NCBI RefSeq assembly: GCF_016907715.1
Contig: NZ_JAFBCM010000001.1
Location: 1,860,001-1,924,000 of the forward strand
From: Tenggerimyces flavus
GTDB lineage: Bacteria > Actinomycetota > Actinomycetes > Propionibacteriales > Actinopolymorphaceae
Length of the DNA stretch: 64,000 bases
Direction of reading: 5' to 3'
The notes under the pieces were generated by a model that worked only from the letters and a program-made list of their open reading frames with translations, made no database searches and was not told where the DNA came from. Position numbers and translations under genes: made by a program. Shown one piece after another: positions 25,818-33,977 of the stretch (within the stretch, counting starts at the first letter, position 1; every line of letters starts with the position of its first letter).

Positions 25818-27605
25818 GTGGCTCTGATGACGCTGGTGCGGGCGTTCCCCGCCAGCGTGACGTTTCTCTTCATGCTCGCCCTGCTCCTCGGAGCTTTGCC
25901 GGCGATCTTCGCCCTGTTGGTAGGCCGCCTGGTCGAGACATTGCCCGCGGCAGTTGAAGGTGGGATGGGCTCGGCCGCAGGCGGTCGAGTCGTCACGACA
26001 CTCGTCTGGGTGACCGCTGTTCTGGTCGCCCGCGAGGTCGTGGACGGCGTCTACCAGGTTGCGAAGTGGGACTTCTACCGGCGGTACGAGGAGTACCTGA
26101 TGGCCCGTGTGATGCGGGCGACACTCGCCGCGCCACGGCTGGAGCTGTTCGAGGACCGCGAGCAGGCAGCCGTCGCCGACAAGGCCGTGCACATCGCCGG
26201 CTGGGAGCCGGGTGATCTGGTCGACGGATGGACCACCAAGTGGCGGGTCCAGGCGCCGGGTCTGGCGTCGGCCGTACTGGTGGCGACCGTATGGCCGATC
26301 GCTGCCGTCGTTGTCACCGCCGTGTGGGTGCTGATCAGTCGGCGACTCCAGGCGGACCTGCATCGCTCCGACCTCTACGCCTACGGCGAGGCGCTCCGCC
26401 ACGCGGACTACTACAGCCGCATCGGGCAGCGGATCGAGTGGGCCAAGGAGGTCCGCGTCTTCGGCCTGGTCGACTGGGTCGCCGGCCGGTTCGGCCGCCA
26501 GTGGGCCGTGATCCTCGACGAGATGTGGAAGGCGCGTCGCGTCGACCAGCGTTCGACGACGCTGCTGTTCGTCGCCTTGGCTGCGGCCAACGGCGGGGTG
26601 CTGGTCCTCGCGGCCCGGTCGGCGGCGGACGGCTCGCTCGGGATCGCCGGGCTGACCGTGCTCGTGCAAGGCCTGCTGGGCCTGGCCGCTCTCGCGGACC
26701 AGGATGCCGACAACCTGATCGTGTATGGCTCGCCGCACATCCCTACCGTGCGGGAGCTCGAACAGGCCGTCGCCGCGCAGTCCACCCGTCCGGCCGGCAC
26801 GCTGGTCGCGTCCGGGCCGGCGCACGAGGTCCGCTTCGACGGCGTACGGTTCGCCTACCCAGGCAGGGAAGAACCTGTCTTCGACGGGCTCGACCTCCGC
26901 ATCGAGGCGGGTACCTCGCTCGGCATCGTCGGGATCAACGGCGCCGGCAAGACGACGTTGATCAAACTCCTCGCCGGACTGGAGGCGCCGCAGGCCGGCC
27001 GGATCACCGTCGACGGCACCGATCTCGCCGACCTCGACCCCGACTCCTGGCGGCGGCGAGTGGCGGCGATCTTCCAGGACTTCGTCCGGTACGAGCTGCC
27101 CGCCCGCGACAACATCGGGTTCGGCTCCATAGACGTTCGCGATGACGAGCGGATCGCCGAGGCGGCCCACCGCGCGGGCGCGAACGACGTGCTGGCCGGG
27201 CTCCCGAACGGGCTGGACACCCTGCTGTCCCGTCGGTTCCCCGGCGGCGTGGATCTGTCCGGCGGTCAGTGGCAGCGGATCGCGCTCGCCCGCGCGATGG
27301 TCGCCGTCCAGGCTGGCGCGCGCGTCCTCGTCCTCGACGAACCCACCGCCCAGCTCGACGTCCGAGCCGAGGCCGACATCTACGACCGGTTCCTCGACCT
27401 CACCCACGGCCTGACCACGATCGTGATCAGCCACCGCTTCTCGACCGTACGACGCGCCGACCGGATCGTCGTCCTGGACGCCGGCCGGATCAGCGAGGAC
27501 GGCAGCCACGACGAGCTCGTCGCCGCGGGCGGGACGTACGCACGGTTGTTCGCCAAGCAGGCGCAGCGCTATCACGACGCAGCCGATGGAGGAGACGATG
27601 CCTGA
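25818..27605 (+). CDS. heterodimeric ABC exporter subunit (permease-ATPase), pair 1 A
   Basis: 595 residues: about six N-terminal membrane helices (first LVRAFPASVTFLFMLALLLG) with the coupling segment EWAKEVRVFGL, then an ATPase domain: Walker A IVGINGAGKTT, signature DLSGGQWQR, Walker B VLVLDEPTAQLD, and H-loop VISHRFSTVR. The catalytic Glu is present. The GTG 25818 leaves a short N terminus. Its 3' end overlaps the next exporter gene by 8 bp, so the two half-transporters should form a heterodimer. It is the counterpart of the subunit at 46245. Substrate unknown. Confidence 0.85.
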   Translation: MALMTLVRAFPASVTFLFMLALLLGALPAIFALLVGRLVETLPAAVEGGMGSAAGGRVVTTLVWVTAVLVAREVVDGVYQVAKWDFYRRYEEYLMARVMRATLAAPRLELFEDREQAAVADKAVHIAGWEPGDLVDGWTTKWRVQAPGLASAVLVATVWPIAAVVVTAVWVLISRRLQADLHRSDLYAYGEALRHADYYSRIGQRIEWAKEVRVFGLVDWVAGRFGRQWAVILDEMWKARRVDQRSTTLLFVALAAANGGVLVLAARSAADGSLGIAGLTVLVQGLLGLAALADQDADNLIVYGSPHIPTVRELEQAVAAQSTRPAGTLVASGPAHEVRFDGVRFAYPGREEPVFDGLDLRIEAGTSLGIVGINGAGKTTLIKLLAGLEAPQAGRITVDGTDLADLDPDSWRRRVAAIFQDFVRYELPARDNIGFGSIDVRDDERIAEAAHRAGANDVLAGLPNGLDTLLSRRFPGGVDLSGGQWQRIALARAMVAVQAGARVLVLDEPTAQLDVRAEADIYDRFLDLTHGLTTIVISHRFSTVRRADRIVVLDAGRISEDGSHDELVAAGGTYARLFAKQAQRYHDAADGGDDA

Positions 27606-29382
27606 GACCCGCCCACCGGTGAGCCGGTACCGCGCCGCCCGCACCATGCTGAGCTTCGCCTGGGCAGCCGATCGGCGGCGAACGATCCTCTCGTTCGGCC
27701 TGCTCGGTCTGGAGGCCCTCGCCGGGTCGGTGTTCGCCCTGTGGCTGAAGCTGCTCCTCGACGGTCAGCTCGGCCTTGGCGCTGTGGGCATGGCCGCGTC
27801 GATCGGCGGCGTCGCCGCGCTGTCGTACACCGGAAGCCGCGTTCAGGCGACGCTCCAGGACCGGGCCAAGCACCTCGTCCAGCTCCGCATGCTCGACCTG
27901 ATGGGCCGGACGCCGACGCTGGAGATCCACGAGGATCCGCGGCATCTCGCCCAGCTCGAGGCGTTCCGGCTGGAGGGCCACGCGTTCGCCAACGTCTTCC
28001 CGTCGCTGATCCAGGCCTTCGCCACGGTCGTCCGCATCGTGACCACCAGCCTGCTCCTGGTCAGCGTGCATCCGCTGTTGCTGGCGCTGCCGCTGTTCGG
28101 CGCGCCGATGCTGCTGCTCAGCCCGATGACCAGCGGGCTGTTCTACGTCGGCGTGCTGCGTGCGTCTGTACCGCAACGCCGCTCGGAGCACCTGCTCGAG
28201 CTCACCGCGACTCCCGGTGGGGCCAAGGAGGTACGGCTATTCCGGCTGCGCGCGGAGTTGCTCGCTCGCTTCCACGCCACCCACCGGGAGATCCGGCACA
28301 TCCACCACTCGATGCAGGTGCGCGCCGGTCTGATCGGGCTCGCCGCCCGCGTGCTGTTCCTGGTCGGGTACGTCGCGGCGATCGCGTTCGTCGTCGACCG
28401 GGCCGTCCGCGGTGAGGCCACCGTCGGCGACGCCGCGCTCACCGCCGTCCTGGCCGGGCAGGTGCTCGGACTCGTCACCGGCTCGGCCGAGGTGCTCCAG
28501 ACCGGGCTCAAGGCTCTGGTCGCGGCGAGCAGATGGGTCTACCTGCACGACGTCTTCACCCGTGCCCGCGAACGGATCGATCCGCGAGCCGTCGTGCCGT
28601 CGCGGCTCACCGAGGGCATCCGGTTCGAAGGCGTGTCGTACCGCTATCCGCTCGCGGGCTCGGACGCGCTGCACGAGGTGGACCTGCTGCTGCCCGCCGG
28701 AGCGACCGTGGCCGTCGTCGGGGACAACGGTGCTGGAAAGTCGACCCTGGTCAAGCTGCTCGCGGGCATGTACCTGCCCACCTCGGGCCGGCTCACCGTC
28801 GACGGCGTCGACCTCGCCGAGGTCGACCCCGACCATTGGCGGCTGCGTCTGTCGGCGGGCTTCCAGGACCATGCCCGGTTCGAGTTCGTCGTCCGCGAGA
28901 CCGTCGGCATCGGTGACCTGCCCTCTGTAGACGACGCGGACACTGTCGCCGGGGCGCTGGGACGGGCTGGCGCCGTCGACCTTCTCCAGTCACTGCCGGA
29001 CGGCCTGAACACCCAGCTCGGAACGGCCTGGGACGGCGGGGTCGACCTGTCCGGTGGTCAATGGCAGAAGCTCGCCCTCGCCCGGGCGATGATGCGCACG
29101 TCCCCGCTCCTGCTGCTGCTCGACGAGCCGACGGCCGCGCTCGACGCGGACACCGAGCACCAGCTGTTCGACCACTGGACCGCCGCCGCGCGTCAGCTCC
29201 AGCAGTCGACGGGAGCGATCACGTTGCTCGTCTCGCACCGCTTCTCGACCGTTCGTATGGCCGACCTCATCGTGGTCGTCGACTCCTCCCGGGTCGTGGA
29301 GGTCGGCACGCACGCGGAGCTGATGGCACGGGGCGGGCTGTACGCGGAGCTGTTCGAGCTCCAGGCTCGCTCCTACCGCTGA
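27598..29382 (+). CDS. heterodimeric ABC exporter subunit (permease-ATPase), pair 1 B
   Basis: 594 residues, membrane domain then ATPase: Walker A VVGDNGAGKST, signature DLSGGQWQK, Walker B LLLLDEPTAALD, and H-loop LVSHRFSTVR. The coupling segment is GGAKEVRLFRL. ATG 27598 has GGAGGAG 4-5 nt upstream and is preferred to ATG 27586. It overlaps the preceding subunit gene by 8 bp and is the counterpart of the subunit at 48011. Its stop lies 3 bp before the end of the convergent aldo/keto reductase gene. Confidence 0.85.
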   Translation: MPETRPPVSRYRAARTMLSFAWAADRRRTILSFGLLGLEALAGSVFALWLKLLLDGQLGLGAVGMAASIGGVAALSYTGSRVQATLQDRAKHLVQLRMLDLMGRTPTLEIHEDPRHLAQLEAFRLEGHAFANVFPSLIQAFATVVRIVTTSLLLVSVHPLLLALPLFGAPMLLLSPMTSGLFYVGVLRASVPQRRSEHLLELTATPGGAKEVRLFRLRAELLARFHATHREIRHIHHSMQVRAGLIGLAARVLFLVGYVAAIAFVVDRAVRGEATVGDAALTAVLAGQVLGLVTGSAEVLQTGLKALVAASRWVYLHDVFTRARERIDPRAVVPSRLTEGIRFEGVSYRYPLAGSDALHEVDLLLPAGATVAVVGDNGAGKSTLVKLLAGMYLPTSGRLTVDGVDLAEVDPDHWRLRLSAGFQDHARFEFVVRETVGIGDLPSVDDADTVAGALGRAGAVDLLQSLPDGLNTQLGTAWDGGVDLSGGQWQKLALARAMMRTSPLLLLLDEPTAALDADTEHQLFDHWTAAARQLQQSTGAITLLVSHRFSTVRMADLIVVVDSSRVVEVGTHAELMARGGLYAELFELQARSYR

Positions 29383-29385
29383 TGC

Positions 29386-30363
29386 TCAGCGGCCGAGGGC
29401 TGCCTCGACGTCGGCGAGCTGCTGCTCGGACAGCGGTCCGTGCTGGAGGGCGCCGGCGTTCTCCTTCGCCTGGGCGACCGTGCGGATGCCGGGGATCGGG
29501 ACGAACGCGGGGCTGCGGGCGAGCAGCCAGGCGAGCGCACCTTGGGCGAGCGTGCGGCCGTCCACCGTGAGGACGTCGCGGAGGCGTTCGACCTTCGCGA
29601 GCCGCTCGTCGTCGCTGCCGCTGAGGTTCCAGCCGCTGCGGATGTCGTCGGCCGCGAACGTCGTGTCCTGGTTCATCTTTCCGGACAGCAGACCCATCGC
29701 CAACGGGCCGCGGACGACGCTCGCGACGCCGTACTTCTCGCAGACCGCGAGCGTGTCGGCGTTGCCGTTGAGGACGTTGAACGCCTGCTGGATCGCCGAG
29801 CAGTGCTCGTGTGGGGCCCAGGCTTCGGCGCGGTCGGTGTCGTCGGTGCTCCAGCCGTACGAGCGGATCTTGCCCTCCGCGACCAGGTCCTCGAGCGTCG
29901 CGCGTACGTCCTCGGCCTTGGCCAGGTCGTAGTCGCCGATGTGGAACTGGAGCAGGTCGATCCGGTCGGTCTCGAGCCGGCGCAGGCTGGCCTCGCAGGC
30001 CTGGCGTACGTACGCGGGGTCGGCATCGCGGCCAGTGGACTCGCGGGTCTCCTCGTCGAAGAGGACGCCGAACTTCGTGGCGATGACCACCTCGTCCCGC
30101 CGACCGCTCAGCGCCCGCGCGACGACCCGCTCACTGTGCCCGGCGCCGTACACGTCGGCGGTGTCGAAGAACGTGACGCCCTCGTCCAGCGCGGCATGGA
30201 TCGCGGCGACCGACTCGTCGTCGTCCACGACGCCCCACCCGATCGGACTCCCGTCCCGGCTGAGCGGGCCGCCGATCGCCCAGGCCCCGAACCCGATCGC
30301 ACTCACCTCCGGCCCGTTGCTCCCCAGCTGCCTACGGCCTGTCCACCCATCGCTCGCGTTCAT
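29386..30363 (-). CDS. aldo/keto reductase
   Basis: 325 residues of the AKR TIM barrel: FGAWAIGG, FFDTADVYGAGHSE (catalytic Asp and Tyr), VIATKFGV (catalytic Lys), LLQFHIGDYD in place of the usual LH, and the NADPH-binding C-terminal PIPGIRTVAQAKENAGA. It reduces carbonyls with NADPH. The ATG at 30363 is preferred over an earlier GTG. It is a single gene, convergent with the ABC exporter pair. Confidence 0.85.
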   Translation of the reverse strand: MNASDGWTGRRQLGSNGPEVSAIGFGAWAIGGPLSRDGSPIGWGVVDDDESVAAIHAALDEGVTFFDTADVYGAGHSERVVARALSGRRDEVVIATKFGVLFDEETRESTGRDADPAYVRQACEASLRRLETDRIDLLQFHIGDYDLAKAEDVRATLEDLVAEGKIRSYGWSTDDTDRAEAWAPHEHCSAIQQAFNVLNGNADTLAVCEKYGVASVVRGPLAMGLLSGKMNQDTTFAADDIRSGWNLSGSDDERLAKVERLRDVLTVDGRTLAQGALAWLLARSPAFVPIPGIRTVAQAKENAGALQHGPLSEQQLADVEAALGR

Positions 30364-30442
30364 ACCGCCCACCCTCACAGCGTTGGCGGCTAACGTCCAA
30401 TAGCCCTGACTGATCGGCGGGAACGGTCGGATCGATCAATGG

Positions 30443-31657
30443 CTACCGCTGCCATACCTGATTGGCCTTCTTGGCCGGCAGCTTCCACCGAACGAAGAGC
30501 GCCAGCGCACCGAGCAGGGCGGCGCTGGCGAGGAACGGGGCGCCCGGAGCGAAGGCGTAGAGCGGGGTTCCGAACAACGGGCCGCCGATCGAGCCGGCGC
30601 CGTTCGTCGCCCCGATGAGGCCGGCCAGCCCACCCTGCTCGTGCTGCTCGACCCGCAGTGTCGCGCCCGCCATGTAGCCCGGCAGCGCGAGCCCGTGTCC
30701 CAGCCCGAACAGCGTGGTGGCCAGCACGATCGTCGCGAGGTTCGGCGCGAACGCCAGGCCGGCGAGCGCCACCATCGAGGCCGGGATCCCCACCCGCAGC
30801 AACGTCGCCGGCGACCAGCCCAACCGCCGGACGAGCACGCCCTGCGCGATCAGCGACGCGACCCCGTACCCGAGCAGCGCCACGCCGGTCTGCTGTGCCG
30901 CCTGCTCCGGCGTCAGCCCGAGCCGGTCCTGCACGAGGAAGCCCACCGTCACCGGCAGCGAGGTCAGCGCGACGAACAGCACCATGCCGGTGAGCAGGTA
31001 CGGCGAGATGCGCGGGTCGAACGGGCTGAGCGCCTTCCGTTCGGCTGCGGCCTCCGGAGGTGCCGAGGGGCCGGCCGACTGGAACCGTACCCACACGACC
31101 ACCGCGATCAGCAGGATCAGCACCGGCGGGACGAACAGCGGCGCCATCAACCCCCACGTGGCCAGCAGTCCGCCGAGCATCGGACCGACCACGGCACCGA
31201 GCCCGTACGCGGCGCCGTACATGCCGAGCGAGCGCACCCGTTCGGCCTCAGTCCCCGTGCTCGCGGCGAGGTGCGACTGCACCGCGACCGGAACCGCCGC
31301 GGCGGTCAACCCGAAGCCGACGCCTCGACACAGCAGCAACAGCCAGAACGTGACGGCGGGCGACATGCCCGTCGCCACCGCGACCTGCGTGACGATCGCG
31401 AACCCCAGCAGCGCGGCAGCGACGCCGAGCAGCGAGGCGACGATCACCGGCTTGGGCCCGAACCGACTCACCGCGCGGCCCCACAACGGGCTCGCGAGCA
31501 GGATCACGGTCGACGACACCGTGATGAACAGCCCGACCTGGATCTCGCTCAGTCCCAGGCTGCGCCCGAGCGGCGGGATGACCGGTGCGAGGATCTGCTG
31601 GCCGCCGAACATCCCGACGACCGCGACGTACGGCACCCACCGTGCACGCGTGGACAC
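30443..31657 (-). CDS. MFS transporter
   Basis: 404 residues with twelve hydrophobic segments. The cytoplasmic loop SPLWGRAVSRFGPKPVI after helix 2 is the MFS signature, and GYGAAYGLGAVVGP-like motif C (GMYGAAYGLGAVVGPMLGG) in helix 5 is typical of drug/H+ antiporters. It starts 52 bp before the end of the flavin monooxygenase gene and runs in the same direction, so the two may be one operon for handling the same compound. Substrate unknown. Confidence 0.8.
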   Translation of the reverse strand: MSTRARWVPYVAVVGMFGGQQILAPVIPPLGRSLGLSEIQVGLFITVSSTVILLASPLWGRAVSRFGPKPVIVASLLGVAAALLGFAIVTQVAVATGMSPAVTFWLLLLCRGVGFGLTAAAVPVAVQSHLAASTGTEAERVRSLGMYGAAYGLGAVVGPMLGGLLATWGLMAPLFVPPVLILLIAVVVWVRFQSAGPSAPPEAAAERKALSPFDPRISPYLLTGMVLFVALTSLPVTVGFLVQDRLGLTPEQAAQQTGVALLGYGVASLIAQGVLVRRLGWSPATLLRVGIPASMVALAGLAFAPNLATIVLATTLFGLGHGLALPGYMAGATLRVEQHEQGGLAGLIGATNGAGSIGGPLFGTPLYAFAPGAPFLASAALLGALALFVRWKLPAKKANQVWQR

Positions 31658-31709
31658 GCGCTACCTCCAAGGCTCTGGGCAGCGGGCCAGCCTCTCACAT
31701 CGGGCGCGG

Positions 31710-32837
31710 TCAGGGGTAGGTCGGCAGCTCCAGCAGGCTCGAGACGTCGTGGATGCTCGGCTGCGGCGTGGACTGGTCCTGCTGCCAAGCGCTCATCGCC
31801 AGCGCGAACGCCTGGTTCGCCTCGACGTACGGACGCAGCGTGGCCTCGTACCTCGCGAACGCCCGCACGTGGTCGCCGCCGGCCGCCGCGAGCTCACCGG
31901 CGAGAACGTACGCGCCCGTCAGCGCGAGGCTCGTGCCCTGGCCGGACAGCGGCGAGGCGCAGTAGCCGGCGTCGCCGACGAGCGTGACGCGCCCGGCCGA
32001 CCACGACGGCAGGACGATCTGGCTCATCGAGTCGAAGTGGAAGTCCGGCGCTTCCCACAGCTGCTTGATCAGTTGCGGAACTTCCCATCCTGCTTGGGCA
32101 AAGTGCTCGGCGACGGCCCGCTTCTGCGCGTGGACGTCTCGAGTGCCGAGGGGCTGGCCCAGGAAGCCGAGCATGCCGCGGGCCTCGGTGTTGTTCCGCG
32201 CGCTGTAGAGACCGGCGAGCCCGTCCGAGGTCTGGTGGTAGACCTGCCAGTGGTCGAGGTCGAGGAAGTTCTCGGAGGTGAAGACGGCGAGGTTCGTGCC
32301 GAGGTGGTGGATGAAGTCCGCTTCCGGGCCGAACGCGAGCGCGCGCGTCGCGGAGTGCAGGCCGTCCGCGCCGACGACGAGGTCGAACGTGCGGGGCGCC
32401 GATCGTTCGAACGTCACCTGTACGTGGTCCTCGTGCTGGGTCAGGCTCGCGATCGAGTCGTCGAAGACGTACTCGACGTTGGATCGCGTTGCCTCGTAGA
32501 GGATTCCGGCCAGATCGTCGCGGAGGATCTCGATGTCCGGGCTGTCGACGTCGCCGCCGGTGAGCGTGGCCTCGGTCGTGCTGAACAGCTCGGTGCCGTT
32601 CTCGTCGACGTACGACATGCCGCGCATCGCGGTGCAAGCGGCCCGTGCCTGCTCCAGCAGGCCCATCCGCCGGGTCACGTCGAGCGCGGTGCCGCGGATG
32701 TCGATCGCCTGACCGCCGGGCCGGATCGTGGGCGCCTTCTCGACGACGGTCGGCTCGAAGCCGTGGTGGTGCAGCCAGTACGCCAGTGTCGGTCCGGCGA
32801 CGCTCGCGCCGGAGATGAGCACGCGTCGGTTGTGCAT
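31710..32837 (-). CDS. FAD-dependent aromatic monooxygenase
   Basis: 375 residues of the group A flavin monooxygenase family: N-terminal VLISGASVAGPTLAYWL FAD-binding motif, VVGADGLHSATR (DG motif), and VTLVGDAGYCASPLSGQGTSLA (GD motif). Relatives hydroxylate aromatic compounds or inactivate antibiotics such as tetracycline or rifampicin. It is divergent from the GntR-TetR regulator and followed by an MFS transporter: an oxidase/exporter/regulator set that looks like drug or xenobiotic detoxification. Confidence 0.83.
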   Translation of the reverse strand: MHNRRVLISGASVAGPTLAYWLHHHGFEPTVVEKAPTIRPGGQAIDIRGTALDVTRRMGLLEQARAACTAMRGMSYVDENGTELFSTTEATLTGGDVDSPDIEILRDDLAGILYEATRSNVEYVFDDSIASLTQHEDHVQVTFERSAPRTFDLVVGADGLHSATRALAFGPEADFIHHLGTNLAVFTSENFLDLDHWQVYHQTSDGLAGLYSARNNTEARGMLGFLGQPLGTRDVHAQKRAVAEHFAQAGWEVPQLIKQLWEAPDFHFDSMSQIVLPSWSAGRVTLVGDAGYCASPLSGQGTSLALTGAYVLAGELAAAGGDHVRAFARYEATLRPYVEANQAFALAMSAWQQDQSTPQPSIHDVSSLLELPTYP

Positions 32838-32889
32838 GGTGAGGATCCCTCCCTGATACGTTGTACGTGATCTGAACGTACGGCGTAAA

Positions 32890-32932
32890 TACAGCTTGTA
32901 CAAGACTGTTTGATGACAAGCTGTACTAGTAC
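32890..32932. promoter_or_regulatory. operator candidate between monooxygenase and chimeric regulator
   Basis: TACAGCTTGT (32890-32899) is repeated inverted as ACAAGCTGTA (32916-32925), a perfect 10-bp match with a 16-bp spacer. A second palindrome GTACTAGTAC occupies 32923-32932, and CTTGTACAAG is at 32895-32904. They lie 18-60 bp before the regulator ATG and about 53-95 bp before the monooxygenase ATG, so one regulator could control both divergent genes. Confidence 0.55.
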
Positions 32933-32949
32933 AGGAGGAGGTGGGTGGG

Positions 32950-33900
32950 ATGGCAGAGCCGCCGTACGCCCGGATCGTCGCGGCGCTGCGGGAGCGCATC
33001 GAGTCCGGCGCGCTCGCGCCCGGCGACCGGGTGCCGTCGACCCGCCAGCTCGCGCGGCAGTGGGACGTGGCGCTCGCGACGGCGACCAAGGCGATGACCA
33101 CGCTGCAGCAGCTGGGGCTCGTCGAGGCCGTGCCGAGGGTCGGCACCGTGGTCGCCGCGAAGCCCGGGCGGGAACGCCGAGCCGTCGAGCACGCGGGCGA
33201 GCCGTCGCGTGCTCGGATCCTCCGTACGGCGATCGCCCTCGCCGACGCCGAGGGCCTCGCGGCGGTGTCGATGCGCGCCGTGGCGGCGAAGCTCGACGTG
33301 GCGACGATGACGCTCTATCGGTACGTCGAGAGCAAGGATGCCCTTGTGGCGTTGATGGTTGACGCCGTCTACGGGGAGATCAGCTACCCGACCCCTTGGC
33401 CGGACGGCTGGCGGGAGCGCTTCGAGGTGGCGGCGCGGCATCAGTGGCAGCTGTACGTTCGCCATCCGTGGCTGCCGCACGTGGGCACGCTCGGCCGCCC
33501 GTTGCCGTCGCGGAACCTGACGAAGATGTCGGAGTACATGCTGTCCGCCGTCGAGCGCTACGACCTCGGCTCGGAGACGGCGATGTATCTCCAGGCCGGG
33601 CTGTACACGTTCGTGCGCGGCGTGGCGGTCAACCTCGAGTCCGAAGCCCTGGCGGCGGCGGAGACCGGGCTGACCCAGGACGAGTGGATGACCACACAGG
33701 AACGAGGTTTCGACGAGCTCGTCAACTCCGGCGAGTTCCCCGCGTTCGCGCGCGTGATCAACGGTTTCGGCCCGGAAGGCTTCGACTTCTTGCTGGAGAA
33801 CGCGTTCGAGTTCGGCCTACGGGCCTACTTGGACGGCCTCGCCGGGGTCATCGAGCGGCCCGATGGCCGGCTCGTCGACCAACCGGACCAGGCGAGCTGA
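32950..33900 (+). CDS. chimeric GntR-TetR transcriptional regulator
   Basis: 316 residues with two DNA-binding domains. Residues ~5-70 are a GntR winged helix (YARIVAALRERIESGALAPGDRVPSTRQLARQWDVALATATKAM). Residues ~80-130 are a TetR helix-turn-helix (ARILRTAIALADAEGLAAVSMRAVAAKLDVATMTLYRYVESK). The rest is a TetR C-terminal ligand/dimer domain. ATG 32950 is chosen because AGGAGGAGG lies upstream at suitable spacing while GTG 32941 abuts it. It probably represses the divergent flavin monooxygenase and possibly the MFS gene. Confidence 0.85.
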   Translation: MAEPPYARIVAALRERIESGALAPGDRVPSTRQLARQWDVALATATKAMTTLQQLGLVEAVPRVGTVVAAKPGRERRAVEHAGEPSRARILRTAIALADAEGLAAVSMRAVAAKLDVATMTLYRYVESKDALVALMVDAVYGEISYPTPWPDGWRERFEVAARHQWQLYVRHPWLPHVGTLGRPLPSRNLTKMSEYMLSAVERYDLGSETAMYLQAGLYTFVRGVAVNLESEALAAAETGLTQDEWMTTQERGFDELVNSGEFPAFARVINGFGPEGFDFLLENAFEFGLRAYLDGLAGVIERPDGRLVDQPDQAS

Positions 33901-33977
33901 TCGCCGCGGGTGGGGTAGTGGCCTTGGTGCTTGAGGGCGGCCCACACCGTTCGGACCGCCCGCCACAGGGCTGACAT

